A stretch of 64,000 nt of DNA, taken from G965205525 sp965205525 (lineage in GTDB: Bacteria > Pseudomonadota > Gammaproteobacteria > JABABF01). Positions within the stretch are counted from its first letter, which is position 1; every line of letters starts with the position of its first letter. This document shows positions 13,701-18,769 of this stretch, piece by piece. The notes under the pieces were generated by a model. The model was not told the DNA's origin, did no database searches, and saw only the letters and a program-made list of their open reading frames with translations. The DNA is taken from contig OZ242171.1 of NCBI GenBank assembly GCA_965205525.1, positions 496,001 to 560,000 of the forward strand. The letters are read 5' to 3'. Made by a program: the position numbers and the translations under genes.

Positions 13701-15530
13701 CTTGTAAACGGGATACCCGTAGTCAGGGCAGTGATATCACCGTTGCCGGCACAGCCGGTGACGATTACCGTCACGGCAGTCTTGAGCGAGCCGGTGATGA
13801 TGGTGGCGAGTTCTCCAGTGAGCCTGCAGGCGGAAGAGCCCACTGCTGATATTGTCTTTGCAGGTCCTTTGTCAGCGGCAGGGGAGTGGCGCTTGCAGGT
13901 AAATATTGTTGAAGGAGATGCAGAGCCCGGTGATGGCGCCTCAGCACGGGTGCTGGAAACAGCTCTGCCGGTTGCACTGAGGGTGAGCCCGGCGCAGGTT
14001 GTAGAGGGAGCAGAAATTCAGCTGGCGGCGATGCTGTCGGCTGGCACAGCGACCCAGGCAGTGCAGCTGAGTGTTGATATCACAGCGCCTGATGGCAGCC
14101 AGACGATACAGCAGCTGATCTTGGGGTCCGGTGCTGATGAGTCCACGGCAGCCCTGGTGCTGGACATGCCGGGTGAATGGGCGTTTGAAGTAACCGGGTC
14201 GGTGCCGGCGATCGTGGCCTTGGGTGCCTCAGCGACTGCACAGGTGGTGCGTCCCGTGCTGCAGCTGTCGCCGCTTACACAGACCCTCCCCGCCGGCAGC
14301 GAGGTGGCGGTGGCTGTGACAGCTGCGCCGGCCTTGGCCCCGGCTGCACAAGTGCAGGTGCAAGTAACGGCATCCCTTGTCGGCGACACCAGCACCCAAA
14401 TAACGGCAAGCACGGTTACTTTGACAGCGTCTGCGCTGACCCAGATGGCGGTCTTTGCTGCAGATGTATTGGCGGCGGGGGACTGGATTTTCAGCATGTC
14501 CACATCCGGCAGCCCGGTAGAGGCCGCTTCAACAGCGCGGGTTAGCCTGGAACGCGGTGTGCTCTCCCTGAGCCCAGCCTGGCAGCTGGTGCTGTCCTCA
14601 TCCATAGCGCAGCTGAGCGTAGCATCGGACCGCCCACTCAGCAGGGATGTGAGTGTCACGGGGATAGCGACCTTGGCTGATATGAGCACGACGCGCATGT
14701 CTATAGCATTGCTGCCGATGTCCGGCGACCCGGTTGACTTGGAGTTTTCTCTGCCGGATGGTGAGTGGATCATCTCTCTCAGCGCCGATGAGAGGATAGT
14801 GGATCCCCTCAGCAGCACAGCCGTGGTGGTGTCAAGGGATGGCGGAGTGCCTGTGACTCTGTCCACCATTCCTTCGGGAAATGTCATTCCAGGTGCCCGG
14901 GTGACACTGACCGCCGTTGCGGACGAAAGGGTCCCGCCTGTCGCACTGACGGTACGTGCTGAATTGCAAAGCGGCACCACCAGCCTGAGCATCGAACAGC
15001 GCACCTTCACCATTGACCTGGTGGACATACAAGAAGGCAGTGCAACTTTCCTGCCGGATATGCCTGGCGAGTGGCGGTTCAGTATTCAGAGAGCCAATCT
15101 CAATATCTTGAGTGTTGCCGGTGTCAGTGCCATGCTGACAGTCCTTCCGCCTCGCTTGAACTTTAGTACCCCTAATCGCAGCGTGAATGCGGATGACCTG
15201 ATCTTGGCCGTGCGCTACATCAGACTGTGCGTAAACTCGGCAGAGACAGATTGCACTGATCCGGATATGCTTCCGGGGCTGAATCTGGCTCGCAACTTAA
15301 CTGGCGGTGCGGCCTCATACAGACTGAATGATTTGATCGCTAGCCCGACTTCCAGAGGGCTAGTGGTTCCAGACTTGACCGGTGACGGCGTGGGCAACGC
15401 GGCAGACATTCTCATCCTTCACAGGTTCCTCAGCACGACGATTCCCGCCGCGTTCCTGTTTCCTGCCAGCATTCCTGCAGAGGACAGAGATATCCTCATA
15501 GGCATTCTCAATCAAGCTGCAGAGAGCTGA
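1731..15530 (+). CDS. Giant secreted repetitive protein (4,599 aa) with C-terminal dockerin
   Basis: A Sec signal peptide (about residues 1-28, ending GSAFA-QD) is followed by a region (about 30-220) with cohesin-like features, among them GDTFTV and an LIQVTYRV strand; this is a tentative fold call. About 28 Ig-like repeats of 90-115 residues follow (counted by eye; typical ends are PGxWSF and LTV). They are interrupted by three related modules of about 360 residues, at about 335-695, 3093-3460 and 3540-3902. Residues 4480-4599 carry a dockerin-like calcium loop (DLTGDGVGNAAD). There is no LPXTG, autotransporter barrel or transmembrane anchor. ATG 1743 is an alternative start, preceded at 5 bases by AAGG. 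Likely an extracellular fibre, adhesin or matrix protein; no catalytic motif was seen. Exit through the T2SS is inference. Confidence 0.9.
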   Translation: MKVSMAISRYFLVALSLFLCGGTGSAFAQDAQGRYELTARADNSTAISVQRGDTFTVDFGIRFLGDTGDTEDDQPNRLRLFGIDARVFGGRVDVGTAIPATVSSHVAISGAMLAPTAVYLDGTGINLLEPAGATVTLTEDSVDNAVIYMYLRGLDSENERVPCNEDGCVLERLIQVTYRVSEDAPIGEFTIGNVSSSSADLRGFDSYIGAPEITRQAFRVAVVPGLTLSSSAIPGEPGITILNIEAGQPAEVLVSASAPPADTVSVTVRAIFAGTTRVITVELSPGSFASVSALFTGSNSLDRPGVWRITAEDETERVAGVDNADAVLVDVREMGAALVAFSGTDTVLSSSELGTEAVASVTVTDENNDGLAVIFDVIEWQVEADGEEQRDSLFNSADILFSLYDNQNASVAGSPDISTATIGSEDTGLLVKFTLASTATIRAASGVPVSAVYELRAQLSAGLAGSAEIDNSAYVIALSDIALSSGDSPAGIHVAGAQGDTDRAGLTVQIEGAELRWLDAAGSDVDFTEPGTPTLSVQAGMPATLAAEVTDAAGNRDLDVMDAAEIMVTVQVDGQPAGTAGDVVSVTETAAGVVTFTWERWPGQDNEVAQIEAVRDGLVTVTSVTVDTDAVAEILLATQTIDNDTGTLPNSVATTVTLSYQVVDCVTPNDENRPCVPDLDHSGNVNVAITYDNNDLSSVTTDGDDLTSGDTREIEVVGALATISTVIVATLAEGASSAVLEYSTAFLGTPYPLSQMVTPTEVEVLDLSLTATPSTVPVNGSFSVEVLASAPVPAGSTVTVTVLAEGANPPNDTVVLSAGEISVVTASFSAPASRGALQLVTTNTVAVDDPGALALTVNDAPVITVDVAAGMETLTLTLDAPPSVTVGQGYAVMVSTDLPVPQEATVTVTVSFGEAEEEVVLTDTVTEGTANFTAPLMAGEVSLTATGIAMVANPDVLVLQVDDAEPSAITVVATSLTLVLEGGLSSGDVLLLGDEVTLLLTSAPEPTAEVEVTVTANGVSPGTETSVVTTLSPTMPTAAVTFTDLDANVWSFSASSSPVGVTEFDGVQPSVTIRAQTVQVDLPPAADRVVLTDSPITFVVAAPSLLLQPVELGLQLTLVSDPSITRSSNARISAGESTAEIAFAGLPEEGEWSLSVVDAQGVVPGGVTLLVNSLQVVRPQIVLTPDPSIVAQGGELTLAVQIMENVMAPGLSQAATVNVTAALEPTDGGAMTTATFQIDLPATDSPSAEITIGGELTAQAGDLTFTAEVTPESASRAVAAVMATVRRAELVVMVPVSAILSRPVELEVTLTEEIAPSQQVTVTFIASLPDMTSMTSVPLVLEPGEGSGISPAMFSSLGLGCWAIAYETAPADSIDVQLQPQDRCINVSASLALELASEVDGDLRSLPSGSEVDFRVGSTGTGDTTSFELAAMPVSTGSSDTRLMSVVMGEAPIAGSTVMVSFAAGQLAPGGWYFELSDVNGILSAVTLGNGSSPALTVSEPAPVTLSLSGAAVLTELSGLRAPAGAPLDVMLQAADGSIDERVGDVAITVSAMLGGSTVPAVPNVVMLSSVNLSGETMFGVGSLGAGVWTVTGIDALAADGLSGAVRVTSEMIEIFLPQITLEPSAPTVAIGGVLGLTVRADSPPGLPVMLTVQASLDDVEIASATVTLDPANDSVEVNFLEALTDTTGQLTFQVIAATPDGFVALPPAAMVTVAPTVLSLTAVATDARELSVTVQAAPPLATDVTVRLRAEREGGALQGADGMQSDAVVESSTIELTVSESVAVQTLGPVSPGSWSVTLEILDVPAGISTGTAVVVDVLPTAVSLSLVGSSTVPAGSAADILVTADSAPALAVDAAVTAIEMGSSSTAIVRVRLGPDMSTGMVTFAAGALVPGEWSFTVIGEPAGLIGTDSLDNALTVEAPVQVALTLRVPQISLGASLLLDLAVVPGMAISESLGDVEVVIMATSPGLETVVSDGVILSSDSTSAIVQFEPRELAPGTWTFTGSDSVGALAVVPEIGVEVTVVQPLVTVSLQLPPGQGSLVSGSALTVAVSAASTPGENVQITITAMSEGAEPVSREVALSTTNTVGTAVFEEGALQDGDWSLSAEASTSTALAPLSAASAVILASAAVGEVRLATPRVSLLPRVSRVTEGSAVEVDVRSEIALSDGSLELVGPADSVDVSIVATGTDDAGQPLMMQEQNVLLTPSLSTALVTFSALTSGVWLLGAEFVDAAQSELLDLTGSTASVMVGLPQVSLALPQARFLRAGGLFVEDTDPVMVMVTIDAGETLSATVTLTVQFTNDDVQGSTQTLMLDLGPSASEGTLEFTSLEIGTWTFQVVGSSPNRVVGTDDARVTVEGVEGARILTDLNISPSDIRVGAMANLRIERSQSGIELTVPLYLDGSLDRDITFMAGDSSATGQVGSALSLGSHVYTIGTTDEVANEDEVANMGSDMLLFQQALNVRAGVDLQIEGTARVGLPTTVRLTLLDSSDMGHLLDSSLTATIELAPPTGSSLSPESRSIEIEIAQNDSSGTGTFTPDIAGTWSLSVAQSEILEQGTVDVSVRDALLLVADLAATAEAGDTVQIQLELGSRPSSAVTATVTATRSDDALSASLLAASVPSSFVQTAEFNPAAPAVFPASTSAQFPDLAPGAWSFAVTVSGPAELDDPASQGLQVNPSAVTLTLADGEQQMAGSAVQVDVTAGRAPVVLVSLTVTATNADGVTQSEVVSLDAGDTTVSAVFAANVLLPGVWSFSVTASPAGALAVSDAAAGPLTLLEPEVTLTLVDAGPLPAGSEVSLTVGLGLSATPSADITVTVLAVRQGGSLLTVRADPAMLTESNGYSMSVTFAQNMLFPGTWRFSAVVAGPASPSENLPELTINAPVVSLSLPLAEVVERSTAEVVVRIAPAAALETTVMVTVQATLEGETADALEAVMLTTDAPEATAVLPMGMLTQVGDWVVAVTEITPSGAASFDGNSATLVVRLPQVILSSESGDVDPILNIPVSTTAVVLVSAEAPGPRESVMVNVTATLGSTSTSSTVTVELAPGAYTDIPAVFDMNQLTLAGSWQITATPATPNIVVDAIPVNVRVRPAGAGIVVFTDTGAGSPTVLDTSMAGASPMPVASVEIRDESSDGLAIRFDAVEWRVQAASMALADNLTDSNSDVVFSLHALDSTPISATQTLTRSGAEVVLVRFALAEAANLSADSSGSTSTVYELRAQIRAGVQDRTDIDNSVYIVGVSTITLTAGSAEIDIEGARRTEDSADLLITVTGTELAWAVGDQSAVAGQPLALSLWQQDAQGNRDLDVSASLTDLSVEVFSSDDSPLSSDDSPLSSTGDSISDVRVEAAQVLFNWERWPSVDSEQAEIDAVLGTLRTAERIAVTTDAEAERFTLAVSLTTDDGTGTGSEALVSSLLNGLATTMNLTVRAVAGGENCSADTVRPCVDDVDYTGDLRITPTWDEIQFSLEIGGVSASSGAAFPQIAGGGLWAAGEGISVERILMPVLTDSFTDSILTLAVADASTTDALAGAAIAIPVEERPAAELVFTQAADPLLLDSIAARSAPVTLATLRVEDGIADGLAVTYDVFTWQIEGETAAVTMAESLFEITMLQDDAELPGTFEYEPAVSTAGRSTREFHFTLNDPQVLNTAPEAGTDVAATYMLQVQYQTSGIPDGTAYTFRLDAVSLAAGGALPVQTDVSALTDRDVQVQTAVEGTELRWLEAGSDADFTEPGTPTLTVQAGTTATLVVEATDAAGNRDLDVTDAAALTVAVQVGNQPAETAGDIVSVTETTTGVITFTWERWPGADGEEAEIQAVLDASRTALSIRVTTEAEAERLVTGSIMLTVPNVLGQPMIVDNLQNALANTLTFTVRAVDGGADCLTNTLRPCLDDTDYQGNLMLTPTWGALSALLIDGTASTSGISLDEIAVSSATWAAGMGADVSLVLTPTLMDGVAEADLAIAIASGTLMASSINSRVVLPQIPTVTLEPAAQTLLVNGIPVVRAVISPLPAQPVTITVTAVLSEPVMMVASSPVSLQAEEPTADIVFAGPLSAAGEWRLQVNIVEGDAEPGDGASARVLETALPVALRVSPAQVVEGAEIQLAAMLSAGTATQAVQLSVDITAPDGSQTIQQLILGSGADESTAALVLDMPGEWAFEVTGSVPAIVALGASATAQVVRPVLQLSPLTQTLPAGSEVAVAVTAAPALAPAAQVQVQVTASLVGDTSTQITASTVTLTASALTQMAVFAADVLAAGDWIFSMSTSGSPVEAASTARVSLERGVLSLSPAWQLVLSSSIAQLSVASDRPLSRDVSVTGIATLADMSTTRMSIALLPMSGDPVDLEFSLPDGEWIISLSADERIVDPLSSTAVVVSRDGGVPVTLSTIPSGNVIPGARVTLTAVADERVPPVALTVRAELQSGTTSLSIEQRTFTIDLVDIQEGSATFLPDMPGEWRFSIQRANLNILSVAGVSAMLTVLPPRLNFSTPNRSVNADDLILAVRYIRLCVNSAETDCTDPDMLPGLNLARNLTGGAASYRLNDLIASPTSRGLVVPDLTGDGVGNAADILILHRFLSTTIPAAFLFPASIPAEDRDILIGILNQAAES
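3261..3540 (+). repeat. Long intragenic repeat, copy A (module I of the giant gene)
   Basis: This stretch is highly similar, at DNA level, to 12861-13136. Unbroken identical runs of about 31 and 35 bases include those encoding FTEPGTPTL and TDAAGNRDLDV. The copies differ by one codon in length. Similarity falls away on both sides, although the flanking protein sequence remains homologous. Confidence 0.85.
11691..11732 (+). repeat. Exact 21-bp tandem duplication in module II
   Basis: Two perfect head-to-tail copies of a 21-base unit (11691-11711 and 11712-11732) encode DDSPLSS twice in frame. The perfect identity suggests a recent slippage event inside a linker. Confidence 0.95.
12861..13136 (+). 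repeat. Long intragenic repeat, copy B (module III of the giant gene)
   Basis: This is the partner of 3261-3540, about 9.6 kb downstream in the same gene and orientation. It encodes the TELRWLEAG...ERWPG segment of the third large module. Confidence 0.85.
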
Positions 15531-15555
15531 GCCGGCTGTTACTCGCCAGAGGTGG

Positions 15556-15807
15556 TCAGAGGATATTTTTGAAGGGTGAAGGGTAGGGAGGGCATCCGCT
15601 CGGCGCCCCCTTGACAGGACAGTATTTTTGCGTACCATTGACTTTGCCATTTATGTACTTGATGGCATAACACTGATGAACGCATTTTCTCCTACAGACG
15701 GATTTCGCATTTCCCTTCCGGGGGCCGGTCTCGGCTTCACCCTGCTTCTGCCCTGAGGGGCAGTTGCATACATTACCTCTTTTCCCAGACAATTTTTTGA
15801 CCGGCAC
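15556..15807 (-). CDS. Uncertain small basic Cys-rich protein (83 aa)
   Basis: The minus-strand frame starts with GTG at 15807 and encodes a Lys-rich product with eight cysteines, in motifs such as CNCPSG, CRRKCVHQC and KYCPVKG. The cysteine spacing and the lack of low-complexity sequence are unlike the antisense shadows elsewhere in the window. There is no clear ribosome-binding site, no signal peptide, and the frame lies in the leuA leader on the opposite strand. No family recognised. It may be chance. Confidence 0.2.
   Translation of the reverse strand: MPVKKLSGKRGNVCNCPSGQKQGEAETGPRKGNAKSVCRRKCVHQCYAIKYINGKVNGTQKYCPVKGAPSGCPPYPSPFKNIL
15611..15638 (+). promoter_or_regulatory. Candidate leuA promoter
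   Basis: A perfect -35 box TTGACA (15611-15616) is followed after 16 bases by TACCAT (15633-15638, 4/6 to the -10 consensus). Transcription from here would give a leader of about 195 bases containing both hairpins before leuA. Confidence 0.4.
15748..15763 (+). other. Hairpin 1 in the leuA leader
   Basis: CTGCCC and GGGCAG form a six-pair stem around a TGAG loop. No T-run follows, so it does not look like an intrinsic terminator by itself. Confidence 0.4.
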
Positions 15808-15822
15808 CGCTGATGAGCGGTG
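15805..15822 (+). other. Hairpin 2, directly before the leuA ribosome-binding site
   Basis: CACCGCT and AGCGGTG form a perfect seven-pair stem around GATG. The leuA GGAG (15827-15830) begins five bases after the stem, so the hairpin could affect translation initiation or RNA stability. Function is inferred only from position. Confidence 0.45.
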
Positions 15823-15840
15823 TCTTGGAGATCAGCAGCT

Positions 15841-17388
15841 ATGAATAAGGAGCCGCTAGTTATTTTTGACACCACCATGCGAGATGGGGAGCAGAGCCCC
15901 GGCGCATCCATGACCCGTGAGGAAAAAGTGCGCATTGCGCGGATGCTGGAAAAGATGCGGGTGGATGTAATAGAGGCGGGCTTTGCCGCTTCCAGTCCGG
16001 GTGATTTTGCTGCCGTGCAGGCCGTCGCCCGGGAGGTCCGGGACAGCTCGGTGTGCAGCCTGACTCGCGCCCGTCGCGAGGACATTGACATCGCGAGCAA
16101 AGCTCTGCAACCCGCCCGTGCCCCCCGTATTCATACCTTCATTGCCACCTCGCCCCTGCATATGCAGCGGAAACTCTGCATGTCGCCGGAGCAGGTGCTG
16201 GAAGCAGCCCAGGATGCAGTCAAGCACGCCCGCAACTACACCGATGACGTGGAGTTCTCCTGTGAAGATGCGAGTCGTTCCGAGCGTGATTTCCTCTGCC
16301 GGGTGATTGAGGCGACGATTAAAGCCGGTGCCCGCACTATCAACATTCCGGACACGGTGGGCTATGGAGAGCCTGGCGAATTCGGTGCCATGCTCGGCCT
16401 GCTGATGCAGGCCGTGCCCAATGCAGACCAAGCGCTGTTCTCGGTGCACTGCCATAATGACTTGGGCTTAGCGGTGGCCAACTCGCTGTCCGCTGTGATG
16501 CACGGTGCCCGGCAAGTGGAGTGCACGGTGAATGGCCTTGGCGAGCGTGCCGGCAACGCATCCATGGAGGAGATCGTGATGGCAGTCCGCACCCGCAGCG
16601 ATATTTTCCCGGTGATGACACGCATTGATACCAAGCAAATCGTTCCCGCCTCGCGTCTGGTGTCTAGCATTACCGGTTTTCCGGTGCAGCCGAACAAGGC
16701 CATTGTCGGCAGCAACGCCTTTGCCCATGAAGCCGGCATTCACCAGGACGGCGTCATCAAGCACCGGGAGACCTATGAGATCATGCGTGCCGAAGATGTG
16801 GGCTGGCATTCCAACAAGCTGGTGCTCGGCAAGCACTCCGGTCGCAATGCCTTCCGCGCTCGTCTGCAGGCCCTCGGGGCGACCTTGAATGAGGAGACTC
16901 TGCAGCGCGCCTTTGAGCGCTTCAAAGAGCTGGCAGATCGCAAGCACGAAATTTTTGACGAAGACCTGCAAGCCCTGCTCAGTGAGTTCGGCAGTGCGGA
17001 TACGGAGATGCACTTGCAGCTGGAGGGAGTGGAATACGCATCCCTTGAAGGGGGGCACGCCCGTGCCGGGGTAAAGTTCCGGCAAGACGACGGCAAGGTG
17101 CAGGAGGGGAATGCTGAGGGAGATGGTCCTGTGGATGCGGTTTTCAGGGCAATTGAGGAGCAGGCCCGAAGCGGCGCCCAGCTGCTCCTGTACTCGGTGA
17201 ATGCTATCACTGGCGGCAGTGATTCCCAGGGAGAGGTCACCGTCCGTCTCGGCAAGGATGAGCGCACTGTGAACGGCACCGGCGCGGACACAGATATCGT
17301 GGTGGCATCGGCGAAGGCGTACCTGGGCGCACTGGAGCGCTTGGCCTGGTCCGCCGCCCGCACCCATCCCCAGCGGGAGGGAGTCTGA
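15841..17388 (+). CDS. leuA: 2-isopropylmalate synthase
   Basis: Catalyses the first committed step of leucine synthesis, condensing acetyl-CoA with 2-oxoisovalerate in the cytosol. The product of 515 residues opens with the family signature FDTTMRDGEQSPGASM and keeps the metal-binding HCHND motif, the glycine-rich VNGLGERAGN segment and HSGRNAFRARL. The C-terminal region from about residue 390 corresponds to the leucine-sensing regulatory domain. ATG 15841 is preferred over an in-frame GTG at 15820: it matches the usual N-terminus and has GGAG ten bases upstream. It lies alone between the giant gene and a HolD-like gene, without leuB/C/D nearby. Confidence 0.95.
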   Translation: MNKEPLVIFDTTMRDGEQSPGASMTREEKVRIARMLEKMRVDVIEAGFAASSPGDFAAVQAVAREVRDSSVCSLTRARREDIDIASKALQPARAPRIHTFIATSPLHMQRKLCMSPEQVLEAAQDAVKHARNYTDDVEFSCEDASRSERDFLCRVIEATIKAGARTINIPDTVGYGEPGEFGAMLGLLMQAVPNADQALFSVHCHNDLGLAVANSLSAVMHGARQVECTVNGLGERAGNASMEEIVMAVRTRSDIFPVMTRIDTKQIVPASRLVSSITGFPVQPNKAIVGSNAFAHEAGIHQDGVIKHRETYEIMRAEDVGWHSNKLVLGKHSGRNAFRARLQALGATLNEETLQRAFERFKELADRKHEIFDEDLQALLSEFGSADTEMHLQLEGVEYASLEGGHARAGVKFRQDDGKVQEGNAEGDGPVDAVFRAIEEQARSGAQLLLYSVNAITGGSDSQGEVTVRLGKDERTVNGTGADTDIVVASAKAYLGALERLAWSAARTHPQREGV

Positions 17389-17391
17389 GCT

Positions 17392-18354
17392 GTGGAAGAA
17401 GCCCGGCGGCTGCATTGCCTGCGAGTGCTGGGAATAGAGTGTTTCCTGCCCCGTCGCCAGCTGCCTGGTGCTAGGGAGCATGCGGTGTACGAAGGGCCTG
17501 CCTTGCCATCCGCAGAGGAGCGGGCTGTGCAGAGACGGGAGCCCCCATCCACAGAGGAGCGGGCTGTGCAGAGGCGGGAGCCGCCATCTACAGAGGAGCG
17601 GGCTGTGCAGAGACGGGAGTCCCCATCCCCAGAGGAGCGGGCTGTGCAGAGACGGGAGCCCCCATCCCCAGAGGGGCAGGCTGTGCAGAGACGGGAGCCT
17701 CCATCCACAGAGGGGCGGGCTGTGCAGAGACGGGAGCCCCCATCCACAGAGGGGCGGGCTGTGCAGAGACGGGAGCCGCCATCCACAGAGGAGCGGGCTG
17801 TGCAGAGGCGAGAGCCCCCATCCACAGAGGAGCGATCTGTGCAGAGGCGGGAGCCCCCATCTACAGAGGAGCGGGCTGCCCGAAGACCGGAGCCCTCGCC
17901 GCCTCCAGCCTTTACCCTCGCCTTGGCAGCTGTCGGTGCGACCTTGGTTGTAGACGGTCTTCCCTCAGGGCAGAACCCGCCGACAAAATGGCCCAAATTT
18001 CTCCACAGCCTGCTCTCTGTGTGCCTTCCTGCCGGGGAAGTCCCGCCAGAAGATGAGATGAAGATCTTTCCCCTTGTCCACTGGCCACCTAAGCTGCAGG
18101 GGGCAGGGGCAGGACGGAGCGAGGAGGCGATCAGAGATTACTTGGCTGTCAAGCTGAAGAAAGTCTTGAGCGGAGGCAATTCCCGCCGCCTGCTGCTGAT
18201 GGGTGAGACCGCCGCTCGTTTTGCCGCCCCTAGCACCCTCTCCCCGGATCTTGTAGTGACAAAATGCAGCAGCGCCGCCGCTGCCATGACAGATGGCGCT
18301 CTTAAGGCGAGACTGTGGCAGGAGTTGCGTTCTCTTCGTGGGCAGGTGCTATAA
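17392..18354 (+). CDS. HolD-like protein expanded by a 13-residue repeat array
   Basis: A 320-residue protein starting at GTG 17392, with GGGAGGGAG just upstream inside the end of leuA. Residues 1-40 contain LRVLGIECFLPRRQLPGARE, which resembles the N-terminus of DNA polymerase III psi subunit (E. coli HolD: LQQLGITQWSLRRPGA, from memory). The C-terminus (MTDGALKARLWQELRSL) resembles the psi C-terminal helix. Between them lie ten repeats of EERAVQRREPPST (about residues 42-171) and a Pro-rich linker. Psi is normally about 140 residues and bridges the clamp loader to chi and SSB. The repeat insert is highly charged and presumably disordered. Assignment to HolD is by short motifs only. The stop codon lies inside the sdh promoter. 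Confidence 0.6.
   Translation: MEEARRLHCLRVLGIECFLPRRQLPGAREHAVYEGPALPSAEERAVQRREPPSTEERAVQRREPPSTEERAVQRRESPSPEERAVQRREPPSPEGQAVQRREPPSTEGRAVQRREPPSTEGRAVQRREPPSTEERAVQRREPPSTEERSVQRREPPSTEERAARRPEPSPPPAFTLALAAVGATLVVDGLPSGQNPPTKWPKFLHSLLSVCLPAGEVPPEDEMKIFPLVHWPPKLQGAGAGRSEEAIRDYLAVKLKKVLSGGNSRRLLLMGETAARFAAPSTLSPDLVVTKCSSAAAAMTDGALKARLWQELRSLRGQVL
17515..17904 (+). repeat. 39-bp tandem repeat array, ten units
   Basis: Ten head-to-tail 39-base units, each encoding EERAVQRREPPST or a close variant (EGR, EGQ, EERS, RESPSP); the last unit is diverged (EERAARRPEPSPP). As the unit is a multiple of three with no stop in any frame, several frames on both strands stay open across the array. Units touch directly, so this is not a CRISPR. 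Confidence 0.95.
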
Positions 18355-18355
18355 T
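18347..18355 (+). promoter_or_regulatory. Extended -10 promoter of the sdh-suc operon
   Basis: TGCTATAAT is a perfect extended -10 element. A weak TTGCGT lies 19 bases upstream of TATAAT (18325-18330). The TAA stop of the preceding gene (18352-18354) is part of the -10 hexamer. Transcription would start near 18362, about 27 bases before sdhC. Confidence 0.7.
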
Positions 18356-18388
18356 CGGCCTTGTCGCAGTACTTTTACAATAACCCGG

Positions 18389-18769
18389 GTGAAAGATAAA
18401 CGCCCCATAAATTTGGATATCGGCACAATTGCCCTTCCCATAACTGCAATTGCCTCTATTCTGCACCGTATATCCGGTGTGGTCTTGCTTTTCGGCAGCG
18501 GCATCCTGCTGTGGCTGCTGGATCTTTCCTTGGAATCTCCCGGGGGGTTTCAGCGTGCCGCGATGCTGCTGCAGGCGCCACTGTTCGTGTTTGTGGTATG
18601 GGGCGTGCTCTCCGCTCTGCTCTATCACATGTGCGCGGGGGTGCGCCATCTGCTGATGGACATCGGCATCGGTGAAAGTCTGGAGGGCGGGCAGCGCGGG
18701 GCAATGTTGATGTTCGTTGCCAGTGCCGCTCTGATTCTTCTCGCTGGCATATACTTGCAGCCATGGTAA
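18389..18769 (+). CDS. sdhC: Succinate dehydrogenase cytochrome b556 subunit
   Basis: Membrane anchor of complex II, binding haem b and ubiquinone with SdhD. The 126-residue protein starts KDKRPINLDI and carries the SdhC signature PITAIASILHRISG, where Ser and Arg line the quinone site. Three hydrophobic helices follow, with HMCAGVRHLLMD containing the likely haem-ligand His. GTG 18389 is chosen because it matches the family N-terminus and falls after the promoter; the frame is open further upstream to 18293, but that part looks non-coding. The end overlaps sdhD by seven bases. Confidence 0.93.
   Translation: MKDKRPINLDIGTIALPITAIASILHRISGVVLLFGSGILLWLLDLSLESPGGFQRAAMLLQAPLFVFVVWGVLSALLYHMCAGVRHLLMDIGIGESLEGGQRGAMLMFVASAALILLAGIYLQPW

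Larger units (their letters stand above)
15531..15840. other. 310-bp non-coding gap between the giant gene and leuA
   Basis: It holds a possible sigma-70 promoter (15611-15638), two short perfect hairpins close to leuA (15748-15763 and 15805-15822) and, on the minus strand, a Cys-rich frame of uncertain status. I see no convincing rho-independent terminator for the giant gene and no leucine-rich leader peptide of the classical leu attenuator type. Confidence 0.6.

Noticed and set aside
17515..17904. CRISPR array
   Set aside because: The 39-base units are directly adjacent with no spacers and lie in frame within a protein; no cas gene is present.
16773..17996. 407-codon minus-strand frame over leuA and the 39-bp array
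   Set aside because: It is kept open by the stop-free repeat unit and the GC-rich leuA codons; the product is a repeat translation plus Arg/Ser-rich noise.
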